Origin: Sphingomonas pokkalii
Lineage (GTDB): Bacteria > Pseudomonadota > Alphaproteobacteria > Sphingomonadales > Sphingomonadaceae
Length of the DNA: 64,000 nucleotides
Assembly: GCF_003096275.1 (NCBI RefSeq)
Contig: NZ_QENQ01000001.1
Location: 605,478 to 669,477, forward strand
Direction: 5' to 3'
The translations under genes were made by a program, and so were the position numbers. The first letter of the stretch is position 1, and every line of letters begins with the position of its first letter. Positions 17,460-25,650 of this stretch are shown one piece after another. The notes below the pieces were generated by a model. That model was given only the letters and a program-made list of their open reading frames with translations. It had not been told where the DNA came from and ran no database searches.

Positions 17460-18398
17460 ATGATGCGGACATGGGCGTTGCTGTTGTTGCTTCCGGCTGC
17501 CGCCGCGCCTGCGCAGGAATCGCTGGAGCAGGCCCGTGCCGTCGTCGGCGGTACGAGCGGGGCGCCGCAGCGATTGATGGTCGCCGATATCCCGCCGCCG
17601 GCGGGCAGGCCGCGCATGTTGTTCGACGGGCATAGCCTGCGCGAATGGCAGCCATGGCTCGGCTATGCCGATCCGTCGATCACCTACAAGGCCGATCCGG
17701 GGGCGGCACCGATCGGCACTGGCCGCGACACCAGCGGCGACTTCGCGGTGCGCACCGTCGATGGGGAGCCGGCGATCTGGATCAGGGGCGAGACCTGGGG
17801 GAGCCTGGTCCACACCGCCGATCTGCGCGACTATCACCTGCGACTGCAGTTCAAATGGGGCGCGCGCACCTATGCGCCGCGCCAGGCTCTGCCGCAGAAT
17901 AACGGCTTGCTCTATCACACCCATGGCCGGCCGGGGGAGGTGTTCGGCACCTGGCGCCCCTCCGCCGAGTTCGAGATCATGCGCGGCTCGACCGGGATGA
18001 TCGTGATGGTCGGCCGCCAGATGCGCGCGCATAGCACCGCCGGGGTGGATCCCGCCCTGATCGCGCCGCATCTGCGCTTCCGCACCGATGGTCGGGTGGT
18101 GGAGATGGTCAACGGCACGCCGACCTGGAATGTCGAGGCGGCGCGCGACGCCGAAAAGCCGGTGGGGGAATGGAACACGCTGGACCTGTATGTGCTGGGC
18201 GATCGGGCCATCCATGTCGTCAACGGCGTGCCGGTGGCCGAGGTGCGCGATCTGGCGGTGATCGCGGCGGACGGCAGCCGCACGCCGCTGACGCACGGCC
18301 AGATCCAGCTGCAGTCGGAAGGCGCCGAAACCTGGTTCCGGCGCATCATGGTCGAGCCGATTTCCAGGCTGCCGCGGATCGTGGTGGCGCGGGACTGA
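17460..18398 (+). CDS. DUF1080 protein, probable 3-keto-disaccharide hydrolase
   Basis: 312 aa from the ATG at 17460, preceded by AAGGGGAG at good distance; the frame opens at 17436. A Sec signal peptide (MMRTWALLLLLPAAAAPAQ) sends it to the periplasm. The body has the DUF1080 layout: 'LFDGHSLREWQPW' at the start, 'NNGLLYHT' for the substrate cleft, 'EFEIM', and 'PVGEWNTLDLYVLG ... HVVNGVPV' near the end. Members of this concanavalin-like family cleave 3-keto-glycosides in clusters with GMC dehydrogenases. A second DUF1080 gene occurs at 24266. The divergent partner on the far side of its 3' end is the LacI gene (convergent, 1 base apart). Confidence 0.8.
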   Translation: MMRTWALLLLLPAAAAPAQESLEQARAVVGGTSGAPQRLMVADIPPPAGRPRMLFDGHSLREWQPWLGYADPSITYKADPGAAPIGTGRDTSGDFAVRTVDGEPAIWIRGETWGSLVHTADLRDYHLRLQFKWGARTYAPRQALPQNNGLLYHTHGRPGEVFGTWRPSAEFEIMRGSTGMIVMVGRQMRAHSTAGVDPALIAPHLRFRTDGRVVEMVNGTPTWNVEAARDAEKPVGEWNTLDLYVLGDRAIHVVNGVPVAEVRDLAVIAADGSRTPLTHGQIQLQSEGAETWFRRIMVEPISRLPRIVVARD

Positions 18399-18399
18399 T

Positions 18400-19401
18400 T
18401 CAGTGCGGCGGCGGCGCGGTGCTGCGGCGGACCACCAGTTCGTGCGCGAGCGTCACCTGCCGCTGCCGCGGTTCGCCGCCGCGCAGGATATCGACGAGCA
18501 ATTCGATGGCGTGGCGGCCGATCAGGCCTTTCGGCTGGGCGATGGTGGTGAGCGCGGGGAGGAAGAAGCGGGCGAGCGGCAGATCATCGAATCCGATCAC
18601 CGATATGTCGCGGGGGCAGTCCAGCCCCGCCGCGGTGACCGCGCTCATCGCGCCGACCGCCATTTCGTCGCTGAAGCAGAAGATGGCGGTCACCGCACCT
18701 TCCAGCAGGGCGCGCGCCTCGCGGCAGGCGGAGTCCGCCGAATAATCGCCCACCCGCACCTGCAGGCGCGCGGCCAGCCCATGGCGCTCTGCCGCCCGCA
18801 TCGCGCCGGCCAGGCGGTCGCGGCTGATCGGGCTGATCGGGGTGCCGGTGATCACGCCGATATCGCGGTGGCCAAGCGCGACCAGATGTTCGATCGCGTC
18901 GCCGCTGGCGGCCGCATTGTCGATATGCACGCTCGGCACGCCGATATCCGGGCTGTATTCGCACCCGTTGACGATCGGGGCGATGCCGCCCTTGGCCGCT
19001 ACCAGCGAGACGAGGCTGGCCGGCAGGCGGTGGCCGAGGAAGACGAGGCCGTCGACTTCGCGGCGCAGCAGCATCTCGGCATATTGGTCCTCCACTTCGG
19101 GATCGTGGCGGGTGTCGCCCAGCACCACCGCATAGCCGGCGTCGCGCGCCGCTTCCTCGGCACCGCGAATCACGCTGGCGAAGAAGGGGTTGGAGATATC
19201 CGGCACCGTCAGCAGGATCTTGGCGGCGCGCAGCGTGCGCAGCGTGCGTGCCGCGACATTGGGACGATATCCAAGCGCATCAACGACTTCGAGTACGCGT
19301 ACCCGCGTCGCCTCCGCCACCCGATCGGGCTGGCTGAGGACGCGCGACACGGTTGCCGTCGAAACGCCGGCAGCGGCCGCGACCTCGATAATCGTCGTCA
19401 T
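18400..19401 (-). CDS. LacI-family transcriptional repressor
   Basis: 333 aa. The N-terminal helix-turn-helix 'TTIIEVAAAAGVSTATVSRVLS' and the hinge 'NVAARTLRT' are textbook LacI, followed by a periplasmic-binding-protein-like effector domain ('ISNPFFASVIRGAEEAARDAGY', 'VIGFDDLPLARFFLPALTTI'). It is divergent from the MFS permease gene, with an 18-base palindrome in between. It most likely represses the surrounding glycoside-use genes until a sugar inducer binds; the inducer is unknown. Confidence 0.93.
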   Translation of the reverse strand: MTTIIEVAAAAGVSTATVSRVLSQPDRVAEATRVRVLEVVDALGYRPNVAARTLRTLRAAKILLTVPDISNPFFASVIRGAEEAARDAGYAVVLGDTRHDPEVEDQYAEMLLRREVDGLVFLGHRLPASLVSLVAAKGGIAPIVNGCEYSPDIGVPSVHIDNAAASGDAIEHLVALGHRDIGVITGTPISPISRDRLAGAMRAAERHGLAARLQVRVGDYSADSACREARALLEGAVTAIFCFSDEMAVGAMSAVTAAGLDCPRDISVIGFDDLPLARFFLPALTTIAQPKGLIGRHAIELLVDILRGGEPRQRQVTLAHELVVRRSTAPPPH

Positions 19402-19444
19402 CCGCTTGTCATGTCGCCTGCGGCGGATCGTGTCGACAGGAAAC

Positions 19445-19462
19445 GATGTAATCCTTTACATC
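19445..19462. promoter_or_regulatory. Candidate operator, GATGTAA-N4-TTACATC
   Basis: A perfect inverted repeat, GATGTAA at 19445-19451 and TTACATC at 19456-19462, in the 127-base gap between the LacI gene and the MFS permease gene. TGTAA-N4-TTACA has the half-site spacing of many LacI-family operators. It could control both divergent genes. It differs from the TAGCGCTA site at 17370. Confidence 0.6.
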
Positions 19463-19528
19463 ATCGCCGAGCCTGCATAGGCTGCGATTCGAACGGCGGC
19501 ACAGCCGCGTCCGGGGGAGAGGAAGCGC

Positions 19529-20776
19529 ATGGCCGCTGCTGAAGGGATGGCTGCGAACCACGCGCAGCCGGTATCGGGATTGTTGACGGGGCGCCTGAGT
19601 GCGCTGATGTTCCTGCAATTCTTCGTCTGGGGGGCGTGGAACGTCACGCTCGGGCTGGTGATGCAGACGGTCGGGCTGGGCAGCCTGATCGCCAACGCCT
19701 TTTCGGTCGGCCCGATCGCCTCGATCGTCGGATCGTTCCTGCTCGGCATGGCGGCCGCGCGGTTCCTCAGCCCCAGGATGCTGATGGTGGTGCTCCACCT
19801 CGTCGGCGGCGTGCTGCTGTTCGTGCTGCCCACGCTGCTCACCCCCGAGCATGGCGCCAGCTTCGTCTGGCTGCTGCTCGGCTACATGATCCTCTACATG
19901 CCGACGGTGGGTCTGGCGAACACGATCGCGCTCAAGAGCTTTGGCGAGCGAGTCGATCGTTTCCCGTTCGTCCGCGCCTTCGGCACGCTCGGCTGGATCG
20001 TCGCGGGGCTGCTCATCGGCTGGGCGCACCTGTCCGCCAGCCCGCAGATTTTCCAGATCGCCGGCGTCGCCTCGCTCGCGCTCGGCCTGTACAGCATCAC
20101 GTTGCCCAACGTCACGCCTGACGCGCCGCAGGGCAAGAGCCTCGCCGCCGAGGTGTTCTGCACCGAAGCCTTCGGGCTGATGCGCAACCGCTCGTTCCTG
20201 ATCTTCATCCTCTGCGCGACGCTGATCTCCATCCCGCTCGCGATGTATTATGCCTATGCCTCGCCCTATGTCGGCGCGGCGGGGATCGAGAATGTCGGCG
20301 GCACGCTCAGCATCGGCCAGATGTCCGAGCTGGTGTTCATGTTTTCGATGCCGTGGCTCTATCGCCGCTTCGGGGTGAAGCCGCTGCTGCTGGTCGGCAT
20401 GGTCGCCTGGGCGCTGCGCTACGCGCTGTTCGCGATCGGCGATGGCGGCGCGGGCATCTGGGCGATCTATGCCGGCGTCGCGCTTCACGGTGTTTGCTAC
20501 GATTTCTTTTTCGTCGCCGGCGCAATCTACACCGGCACCATCGCGACGCCCAAGGGAGTCAATGCGCAGGCGCAGGGCATGCTGACGCTGTTCACCTATG
20601 GCGTGGGCATGCTGCTCGGCTCGCAGATCGGCGGGCTGCTCTATGCCCAGCTGCCGGCCACGCCGACGATCGCCGACTGGCAGCATATGTGGTGGTACCC
20701 GGCCATCGCCGCGGCAGTGATCGCGCTGCTGTTCCAGTTCACCTTCAAGAACACCAAGACGGAGACGCACGCATGA
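19529..20776 (+). CDS. MFS permease of the nucleoside:H+ symporter type (NupG-like)
   Basis: 415 aa with 12 predicted membrane segments. 'LSALMFLQFFVWGAWNVTLG' at the N-terminus and 'LANTIALKSF', 'RAFGTLGWIVAGLLIGW' are typical of the NupG/XapB group. A good ribosome site (GGGGGAGAGGAAG) precedes the ATG. Members of this group sit in sugar clusters of Bacteroidetes and sphingomonads, where they probably carry sugars or glycosides rather than nucleosides. It heads the run of tightly joined genes to 24249 and is divergent from the LacI gene. Confidence 0.82.
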   Translation: MAAAEGMAANHAQPVSGLLTGRLSALMFLQFFVWGAWNVTLGLVMQTVGLGSLIANAFSVGPIASIVGSFLLGMAAARFLSPRMLMVVLHLVGGVLLFVLPTLLTPEHGASFVWLLLGYMILYMPTVGLANTIALKSFGERVDRFPFVRAFGTLGWIVAGLLIGWAHLSASPQIFQIAGVASLALGLYSITLPNVTPDAPQGKSLAAEVFCTEAFGLMRNRSFLIFILCATLISIPLAMYYAYASPYVGAAGIENVGGTLSIGQMSELVFMFSMPWLYRRFGVKPLLLVGMVAWALRYALFAIGDGGAGIWAIYAGVALHGVCYDFFFVAGAIYTGTIATPKGVNAQAQGMLTLFTYGVGMLLGSQIGGLLYAQLPATPTIADWQHMWWYPAIAAAVIALLFQFTFKNTKTETHA

Positions 20777-21837
20777 CCGCGATGCAGGGCCCGGGCATCT
20801 TCCTCGCCCAGTTCCTCGGCGACACGGCGCCGTTCGACACGCTGGACCATATGGCCGAATGGGCAGCCGGCCTCGGCTATGTCGGGGTGCAGATCCCGTG
20901 CGACCCGCGCCTGATCGACTTGCAGCAGGCGGCCGAGAGCCAGGCCTATTGCGACGATCTGCGCGCCCGGCTCGACAAGTTCGGCATCCAGCCGACCGAG
21001 CTTTCGACCCACCTGCAGGGCCAGCTGGTCGCGGTCCACCCGGCGTACGACACGCTGTTCGACGGCTTCGCGCCGGTCGAGCTCCACGGCAAGCCGGCCG
21101 AGCGCCAGGCATGGGCGGTCGAGCAGGTCAAGCTCGCCGCGCGCGCCAGCGCCCGTCTGGGGCTGAAGGCGCACGCTACCTTCTCGGGCGCGCTGGCCTG
21201 GCCCTATGTCTATCCCTGGCCGCAGCGTCCGGCTGGGCTGGTGGAAGAGGCGTTCGCCGAACTCGCCCGCCGCTGGCTGCCGATCCTCGACGTGTTCGAG
21301 GAAGCGGGCGTCGATTGCGCATTCGAAATTCATCCGGGCGAAGACATCCATGACGGCGCCAGCTGGGAGCGTTTCTTGGAGGCGGTGAACCACCATCCCC
21401 GCGCGCGCATCCTGTTCGATCCGTCGCACTATGTGCTGCAGCAGCTCGACTATCTTGACTTCATCGACCGTCATCACGACCGGATCTCGTGCTTTCACGT
21501 GAAGGATGCCGAGTTCAATCCCACCGGTCGCAGCGGTGTCTATGGGGGCTATGAGAGTTGGGCGAACCGCGCCGGCCGCTTCCGTTCGACCGGCGACGGG
21601 CAGGTCGATTTCGTCGGCATCTTCAGCAAGCTTGCACAGTACGGCTATCGCGGCTGGGCGGTGATCGAGTGGGAATGCGCGCTGAAGAACAGCGAGGACG
21701 GCGCCCGCGAAGGCGCGCCGTTCATCCGCGACCACATCATCCGTGTCACCGAGCGCGCGTTCGATGACTTCGCCTCAAGCGGTGTCGACAAGGCAGCGAT
21801 CCGTAATCTGCTCGGGCTGGGGCGCGGCGACGCATGA
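20773..21837 (+). CDS. Sugar phosphate isomerase/epimerase (xylose-isomerase-like TIM barrel)
   Basis: 354 aa, ATG in a 4-base overlap with the permease stop; the frame extends upstream inside the permease gene, where it is not real. AP-endonuclease-2/TIM-barrel features include 'FLAQFLGDTAPFDTLDHMAEWAAGLGY', 'FEIHPGEDIHDG', 'ILFDPSHYVLQQLDYLDFI' and 'FHVKDAEF', which give the metal-binding Glu, Asp, His and Glu set. No signal peptide, so it is cytoplasmic. It may epimerise or isomerise a keto-sugar in the proposed 3-keto-glycoside pathway. The exact substrate is unknown. Confidence 0.85.
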   Translation: MTAMQGPGIFLAQFLGDTAPFDTLDHMAEWAAGLGYVGVQIPCDPRLIDLQQAAESQAYCDDLRARLDKFGIQPTELSTHLQGQLVAVHPAYDTLFDGFAPVELHGKPAERQAWAVEQVKLAARASARLGLKAHATFSGALAWPYVYPWPQRPAGLVEEAFAELARRWLPILDVFEEAGVDCAFEIHPGEDIHDGASWERFLEAVNHHPRARILFDPSHYVLQQLDYLDFIDRHHDRISCFHVKDAEFNPTGRSGVYGGYESWANRAGRFRSTGDGQVDFVGIFSKLAQYGYRGWAVIEWECALKNSEDGAREGAPFIRDHIIRVTERAFDDFASSGVDKAAIRNLLGLGRGDA

Positions 21838-22982
21838 CCCGGCATCCGCTGAAGCTCGGCATGGTCGGCGGCGGCGAAGGCGCGTTCATTGGCGCCGTGC
21901 ACCGCATGGCGGCGGCGCTCGACGGCGACTGGCGGCTGGCGGCCGGCGCGTTCAGCACCGATGGGGGCAAGAATGCGCGCACCGGCGATCTGCTCGGGCT
22001 CGATCCGGCGCGGGTCTATCCGACCTATGACGCGCTGCTGTCGGGCGAAGCCACGCTGCCCGAAGGCGAGCGCATCGATGCGGTGGCGATCGTCACGCCG
22101 AACCATCTCCACGCGCCGGTCGCCATCGCCGCGCTGAATGCCGGCTTCCACGTCTTCTGTGAAAAGCCGATGGCGATGAACGGCGGCGAAGCGCGCGCCA
22201 TCGCAGCCGCCGCCACAGCGAGCGGCAAGCGCTTCGGCCTTGCCTTCACCTACAGCGGCTATCCGCTGGTCGAGGAGGCGCGCGCGCGCGTCGCCCGCGG
22301 CGATTTCGGCGCCATTCGTCTGGTGCAGGTGGAATATATTCAAGGCTGGCTCAGCGGGTCGCTCGATACCGAAGGCAACAAGCAGGCCGAATGGCGCACC
22401 GATCCGGCCCGTGCTGGTCTGGGTGGCTGCCTGGGCGATATCGGCACCCACGCCTTCCACCTCGCCGAGCATGTTTCCGGCCTGCGCGTCGAGACGCTGT
22501 CGGCCGAACTCGCCATCCATGTCCCCGGCCGCCGGCTGGATGACGATGTCAGTGCATTGCTGCGCTTCTCGGGCGGCGCGCGTGGAACGCTGAAGGCGAC
22601 GCAGGTCGCGGCGGGCGAGGAAAACGGCCTGCGCCTGCGCATCCATGGCGAGCGCGGCGGGCTGGAATGGGCGCAGATGGAGCCGAACACGCTGACGCTG
22701 CGCTGGCTCGATCGCCCGGCAGAGACCGTCCGCGCGGGTGGTCCCGGCCTGGGGGCGAGCACCACCCCCCTCCTCCGCACCCCGGCCGGGCATCCCGAAG
22801 GCTATGTCGAGGCCTTCGCCAACCTCTATCGCGGCTTCGCGGCCGCCATTCGCGGCGAAGCGGGCAGCGGCTGTCCCGGTTTGGCCGATGGGCTGCGCAC
22901 CATGGCCTTTGTGGAGGCGATGATCGCCAACGCGAACGCCGACCAAAAATGGACCGAAATCGAACCCGGAGAGCGTAAATGA
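21834..22982 (+). CDS. Gfo/Idh/MocA-family sugar oxidoreductase
   Basis: 382 aa, 4-base ATGA overlap with the previous gene. The N-terminal Rossmann motif is 'LGMVGGGEGAFIGAVHRMAA', followed by 'VTPNHLHAPVAIAALNAGFHVFCEKPMA', where the EKP lysine is catalytic. The C-terminal domain contains 'GGCLGDIGTHAFHLAEHVSGL'. Such enzymes oxidise or reduce sugars with bound NAD(H), here probably turning a 3-keto sugar into the normal sugar or the reverse. It is cytoplasmic. The cytochrome c gene starts inside its stop codon. Confidence 0.9.
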   Translation: MTRHPLKLGMVGGGEGAFIGAVHRMAAALDGDWRLAAGAFSTDGGKNARTGDLLGLDPARVYPTYDALLSGEATLPEGERIDAVAIVTPNHLHAPVAIAALNAGFHVFCEKPMAMNGGEARAIAAAATASGKRFGLAFTYSGYPLVEEARARVARGDFGAIRLVQVEYIQGWLSGSLDTEGNKQAEWRTDPARAGLGGCLGDIGTHAFHLAEHVSGLRVETLSAELAIHVPGRRLDDDVSALLRFSGGARGTLKATQVAAGEENGLRLRIHGERGGLEWAQMEPNTLTLRWLDRPAETVRAGGPGLGASTTPLLRTPAGHPEGYVEAFANLYRGFAAAIRGEAGSGCPGLADGLRTMAFVEAMIANANADQKWTEIEPGERK

Positions 22983-23344
22983 AGTTTTGGATGGCCCTTG
23001 TTGCAGGTGCGGCGCTGACGGCGAGTGCTCCCGCCTGGGCGCAGACTGCGGCCCCGCCCGCCTTCGCGGCGTGCAAAGCGTGCCACACGGTGGAGAAGGG
23101 CGGCAAGAACGGCGTCGGTCCCAATCTGAACGGCGTCGTTGGCCGGCCGGCGGCATCGCTGCCCGGCTTCAACTATTCCACCGCGCTCAAGAATTCCAAG
23201 CTGACCTGGGATGCGGCGACGCTGGACCAGTTCCTCGCCGCGCCGATGAAGAAGGTGCCCGGCACCCGGATGCCGATCGGCATGGCGGATGCCGCCAAGC
23301 GCGCCCAGATCATCGCCTATCTCAAGGCCGCGGGCGGCAAATGA
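22979..23344 (+). CDS. Class I cytochrome c, periplasmic
   Basis: 121 aa with a Sec signal (cleavage after AWAQ, about residue 22). The heme site is CKACH at residues 32-36, 'GVGPNLNGVVGR' follows, and 'GTRMPIG' supplies the distal Met. It is joined by 4-base overlaps to the oxidoreductase before it and the TIM-barrel gene after it. The likely role is to accept electrons from the GMC dehydrogenase encoded at 26519 and pass them to the respiratory chain. Confidence 0.93.
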   Translation: MKFWMALVAGAALTASAPAWAQTAAPPAFAACKACHTVEKGGKNGVGPNLNGVVGRPAASLPGFNYSTALKNSKLTWDAATLDQFLAAPMKKVPGTRMPIGMADAAKRAQIIAYLKAAGGK

Positions 23345-24249
23345 GCGTCTCGCGCCGCACCGTGCTGGCGGGTGCTGCCGCTGCCCCGCTGGCGGCGTCT
23401 TCCGCCGCCGCGCGCGGCCAGTCGAACGCGGCGCGCTTCTCGCTCCACTTCGCGCCGCACGAGGGCAGCTTCGCCAGCCGCGGCAACCGGCTGGAGCAGA
23501 TCGCCTTCGCTGCCGACCAGGGTTTCACCGCCTGGGAAGACAATGAAGCCGCCGGCCGCCCGGTCGACGAGCAGGTGGCGATGGCCAAGGCATTGTCCAG
23601 CCGCGGCATGACCATGGGCGTGTTCGTCGCCGCCATGCCGAAATGGGCGCAGTCCCGCCCGATCCTTGGCGCCAATGACGGCGCCGAGCGCGAGGCGTTC
23701 CTGGCGGACATCCGCGCCTCGATCGACGTCGCCAAGCGGCTGAATGCCACGCGGGTGACGGTGGTCACCGGCTTCCTCGATCCCAAGGTGCCGCTGGACA
23801 TCCAGACGGCGCGGGTGATCGACACCATGCGCCGCGCTGGTGACATCGTCGCATCCCATGGCTTCGCGCTGGTGATGGAGCCGCTCAACACCCGCACCAA
23901 CCATCCGGGCGTCTACATGCAGAGCATCGCCCAGGGCTATGCGGTGGCGCGGGGGGCGAACAGCCCGGGGATCAAGGTGCTGGCTGACCTGTATCACGAG
24001 CAGATTCAGTCCGGAAACCTGATCCCGACGCTCGACATGTGCTGGGACGAGATCGGCTACATCCAGTTCGGCGACAATCCCGGCCGCAACGAACCGGGGA
24101 CCGGCGAAATCAACTACGCAACCATCGTTCGCTGGCTGCGGGCACGCAACTATGCTGGGGTGATCGGAATGGAACATGGCAATTCGATCAAAGGTCGGGC
24201 GGGCGAGGAGCGGCTGATCGCCGCCTATCGCGCGATCGACGCCGGCTGA
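23341..24249 (+). CDS. Tat-exported TIM-barrel isomerase (hydroxypyruvate isomerase-like)
   Basis: 302 aa. It starts with a twin-arginine signal (VSRRTVLAGAAAAPLAAS), so it is probably exported folded with a metal. The barrel contains 'NRLEQIAFAADQGFTAWEDNEA', 'LVMEPLNT', 'LADLYHEQIQSGNLI', 'IQFGDNPGRNEPGTGEINY' and 'GVIGMEHGNS', all typical of the hydroxypyruvate-isomerase branch. ATG overlaps the cytochrome stop. A periplasmic member would act on keto-sugars before uptake. Substrate unknown. Confidence 0.82.
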   Translation: MSVSRRTVLAGAAAAPLAASSAAARGQSNAARFSLHFAPHEGSFASRGNRLEQIAFAADQGFTAWEDNEAAGRPVDEQVAMAKALSSRGMTMGVFVAAMPKWAQSRPILGANDGAEREAFLADIRASIDVAKRLNATRVTVVTGFLDPKVPLDIQTARVIDTMRRAGDIVASHGFALVMEPLNTRTNHPGVYMQSIAQGYAVARGANSPGIKVLADLYHEQIQSGNLIPTLDMCWDEIGYIQFGDNPGRNEPGTGEINYATIVRWLRARNYAGVIGMEHGNSIKGRAGEERLIAAYRAIDAG

Positions 24250-24265
24250 GGGGGAGAGAAAAGCG

Positions 24266-25093
24266 ATGTCGAGATGCAGCATGGCGCTGCTCGCAGGTCT
24301 GACGGCGCTGGCCGCCGCGCCTGCCGCCGCACAGGAAAAGCCCGGCTTCAAAGATACGCCGATCCTGCCGGGCGGCAGCTGGCACGTCCATGATTCGGAT
24401 CGCCCGGCGCCGGCTGTGGTCGTACCTGCCGCCCAGCCGGGCGGCGCGCCTTCCGATGCGATCGTGCTGTTCGACGGCCGCTCGCTCGATGCCTGGCGGG
24501 CCGAACGCAAGCCGTGGCCGGTGGCGAATGGCGTGCTGACCGTGCCCAGCCGCGCGAGCAGTGGCGGCGAGAACGCGCTGATTACCAAGCAAAGCTTTGG
24601 CGACGTCCAGCTCCACCTGGAGTTCCGCTCGCCCAATCCGCCGACCAAGAGCTCGCAGGATCGTGGCAACAGCGGCATTTGGTTCATGCAGCGCTACGAG
24701 ATCCAGATCCTCGACGGCTACCAGAACCCTACCTATGCCGATGGCACGGTGGGCGCCGTCTATGGCTGGAAGCCGCCGCTGGCCAATGTGTCGCGCAAGC
24801 CCGGTGAATGGCAGAGCTACGATATCGTGTTCGAACGCCCGCGCTTCGCCGCCGATGGCAAGCTGGTACGGCCGGCCTATATCACCGCCTTCCTGAACGG
24901 CGTGCTGGTGCAGAACCACCAGGCGATGCTTGGCACCACCATCTGGCGAAATGTCGCGCAATATCAGGCGCACCCCGATGCGGCGCCGATCCAATTGCAG
25001 GATCATGATTCGCCGGTCTCGTTCCGCAACATCTGGGTGCGGCCGCTGCCCGAAGCGGCGATTGCCCAGGATCTTCCTGGAGAAGCCAAATGA
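24266..25093 (+). CDS. DUF1080 protein, probable 3-keto-glycoside hydrolase (second copy)
   Basis: 275 aa with a good ribosome site (GGGGGAGAGAAAAG) and a Sec signal ending near AAAQ. DUF1080 features: 'VLFDGRSLDAWRAER', 'GDVQLHLEFRSP', 'NSGIWFMQRYEIQILDGY', 'KPGEWQSYDIVFERP' and a final 'VSFRNIWVRPLP'. It is shorter than the copy at 17460 and belongs to a different branch, so the two may act on different linkages. It overlaps the next gene by 4 bases. Periplasmic. Confidence 0.83.
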   Translation: MSRCSMALLAGLTALAAAPAAAQEKPGFKDTPILPGGSWHVHDSDRPAPAVVVPAAQPGGAPSDAIVLFDGRSLDAWRAERKPWPVANGVLTVPSRASSGGENALITKQSFGDVQLHLEFRSPNPPTKSSQDRGNSGIWFMQRYEIQILDGYQNPTYADGTVGAVYGWKPPLANVSRKPGEWQSYDIVFERPRFAADGKLVRPAYITAFLNGVLVQNHQAMLGTTIWRNVAQYQAHPDAAPIQLQDHDSPVSFRNIWVRPLPEAAIAQDLPGEAK

Positions 25094-25650
25094 TCGATCG
25101 CAGAACCGCCCTGGCCGGCGTTGCGGCCATGTTCGGCGCCGGTCTGTTCGCGCCCATCGCGCGGGCGGCGCAAGTGACGGCGCCCGAGCTAATCAGCGAG
25201 GGGCCGCCGAGCGTAGCGGTGTTCACGCCCGCCCAGCATCTACTGATGACGGCGCTGAGCGAGCGGGTGATCCCCACCACCGACACACCGGGCGCAATCG
25301 CCGCGGGCGTTCCCGCCTTTATCGAGAAGCTGCTCGCCGACTGGGCGCTGCCCGCTGACCGGGTGCCGATCCTCGCCGGGCTCGACGCGATCGAGGCGCG
25401 CGCCCAGCAGGACTATAAGGTTGCCGCGGCGAAGGCGACGCCCGAGCAGCAGGATGCGCTGCTTACGTTGGCGATGAACGGGGCCATCCCCGGTGGCCAG
25501 GCCTTTTTCGAGGCGTTCCGGCAACTGGTGATCGCCGGATACTACACCTCCGAAATCGGCATCACCCAGGAGCGCGAGTATCTGCCGGTTCCCGGCGAAT
25601 ATAACGGTGCCTTTCCCTATTCTCAGGTCAACAAGGTGTACAGCGCATGA
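25090..25650 (+). CDS. Gluconate 2-dehydrogenase subunit 3-like (small subunit of GMC dehydrogenase)
   Basis: 186 aa with a twin-arginine signal (IDRRTALAGVAAMFGAG). 'LLMTALSERVIPTTDTPGAIAAGVPAFIEKLL' is the family hallmark, and 'FFEAFRQLVIAGYYTSEIG' follows. In this family the small subunit carries the Tat signal and takes the flavin subunit, which has none, to the periplasm. The flavin subunit is encoded at 26519, after one intervening TIM-barrel gene. 4-base overlaps on both sides show co-transcription. Confidence 0.88.
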   Translation: MIDRRTALAGVAAMFGAGLFAPIARAAQVTAPELISEGPPSVAVFTPAQHLLMTALSERVIPTTDTPGAIAAGVPAFIEKLLADWALPADRVPILAGLDAIEARAQQDYKVAAAKATPEQQDALLTLAMNGAIPGGQAFFEAFRQLVIAGYYTSEIGITQEREYLPVPGEYNGAFPYSQVNKVYSA

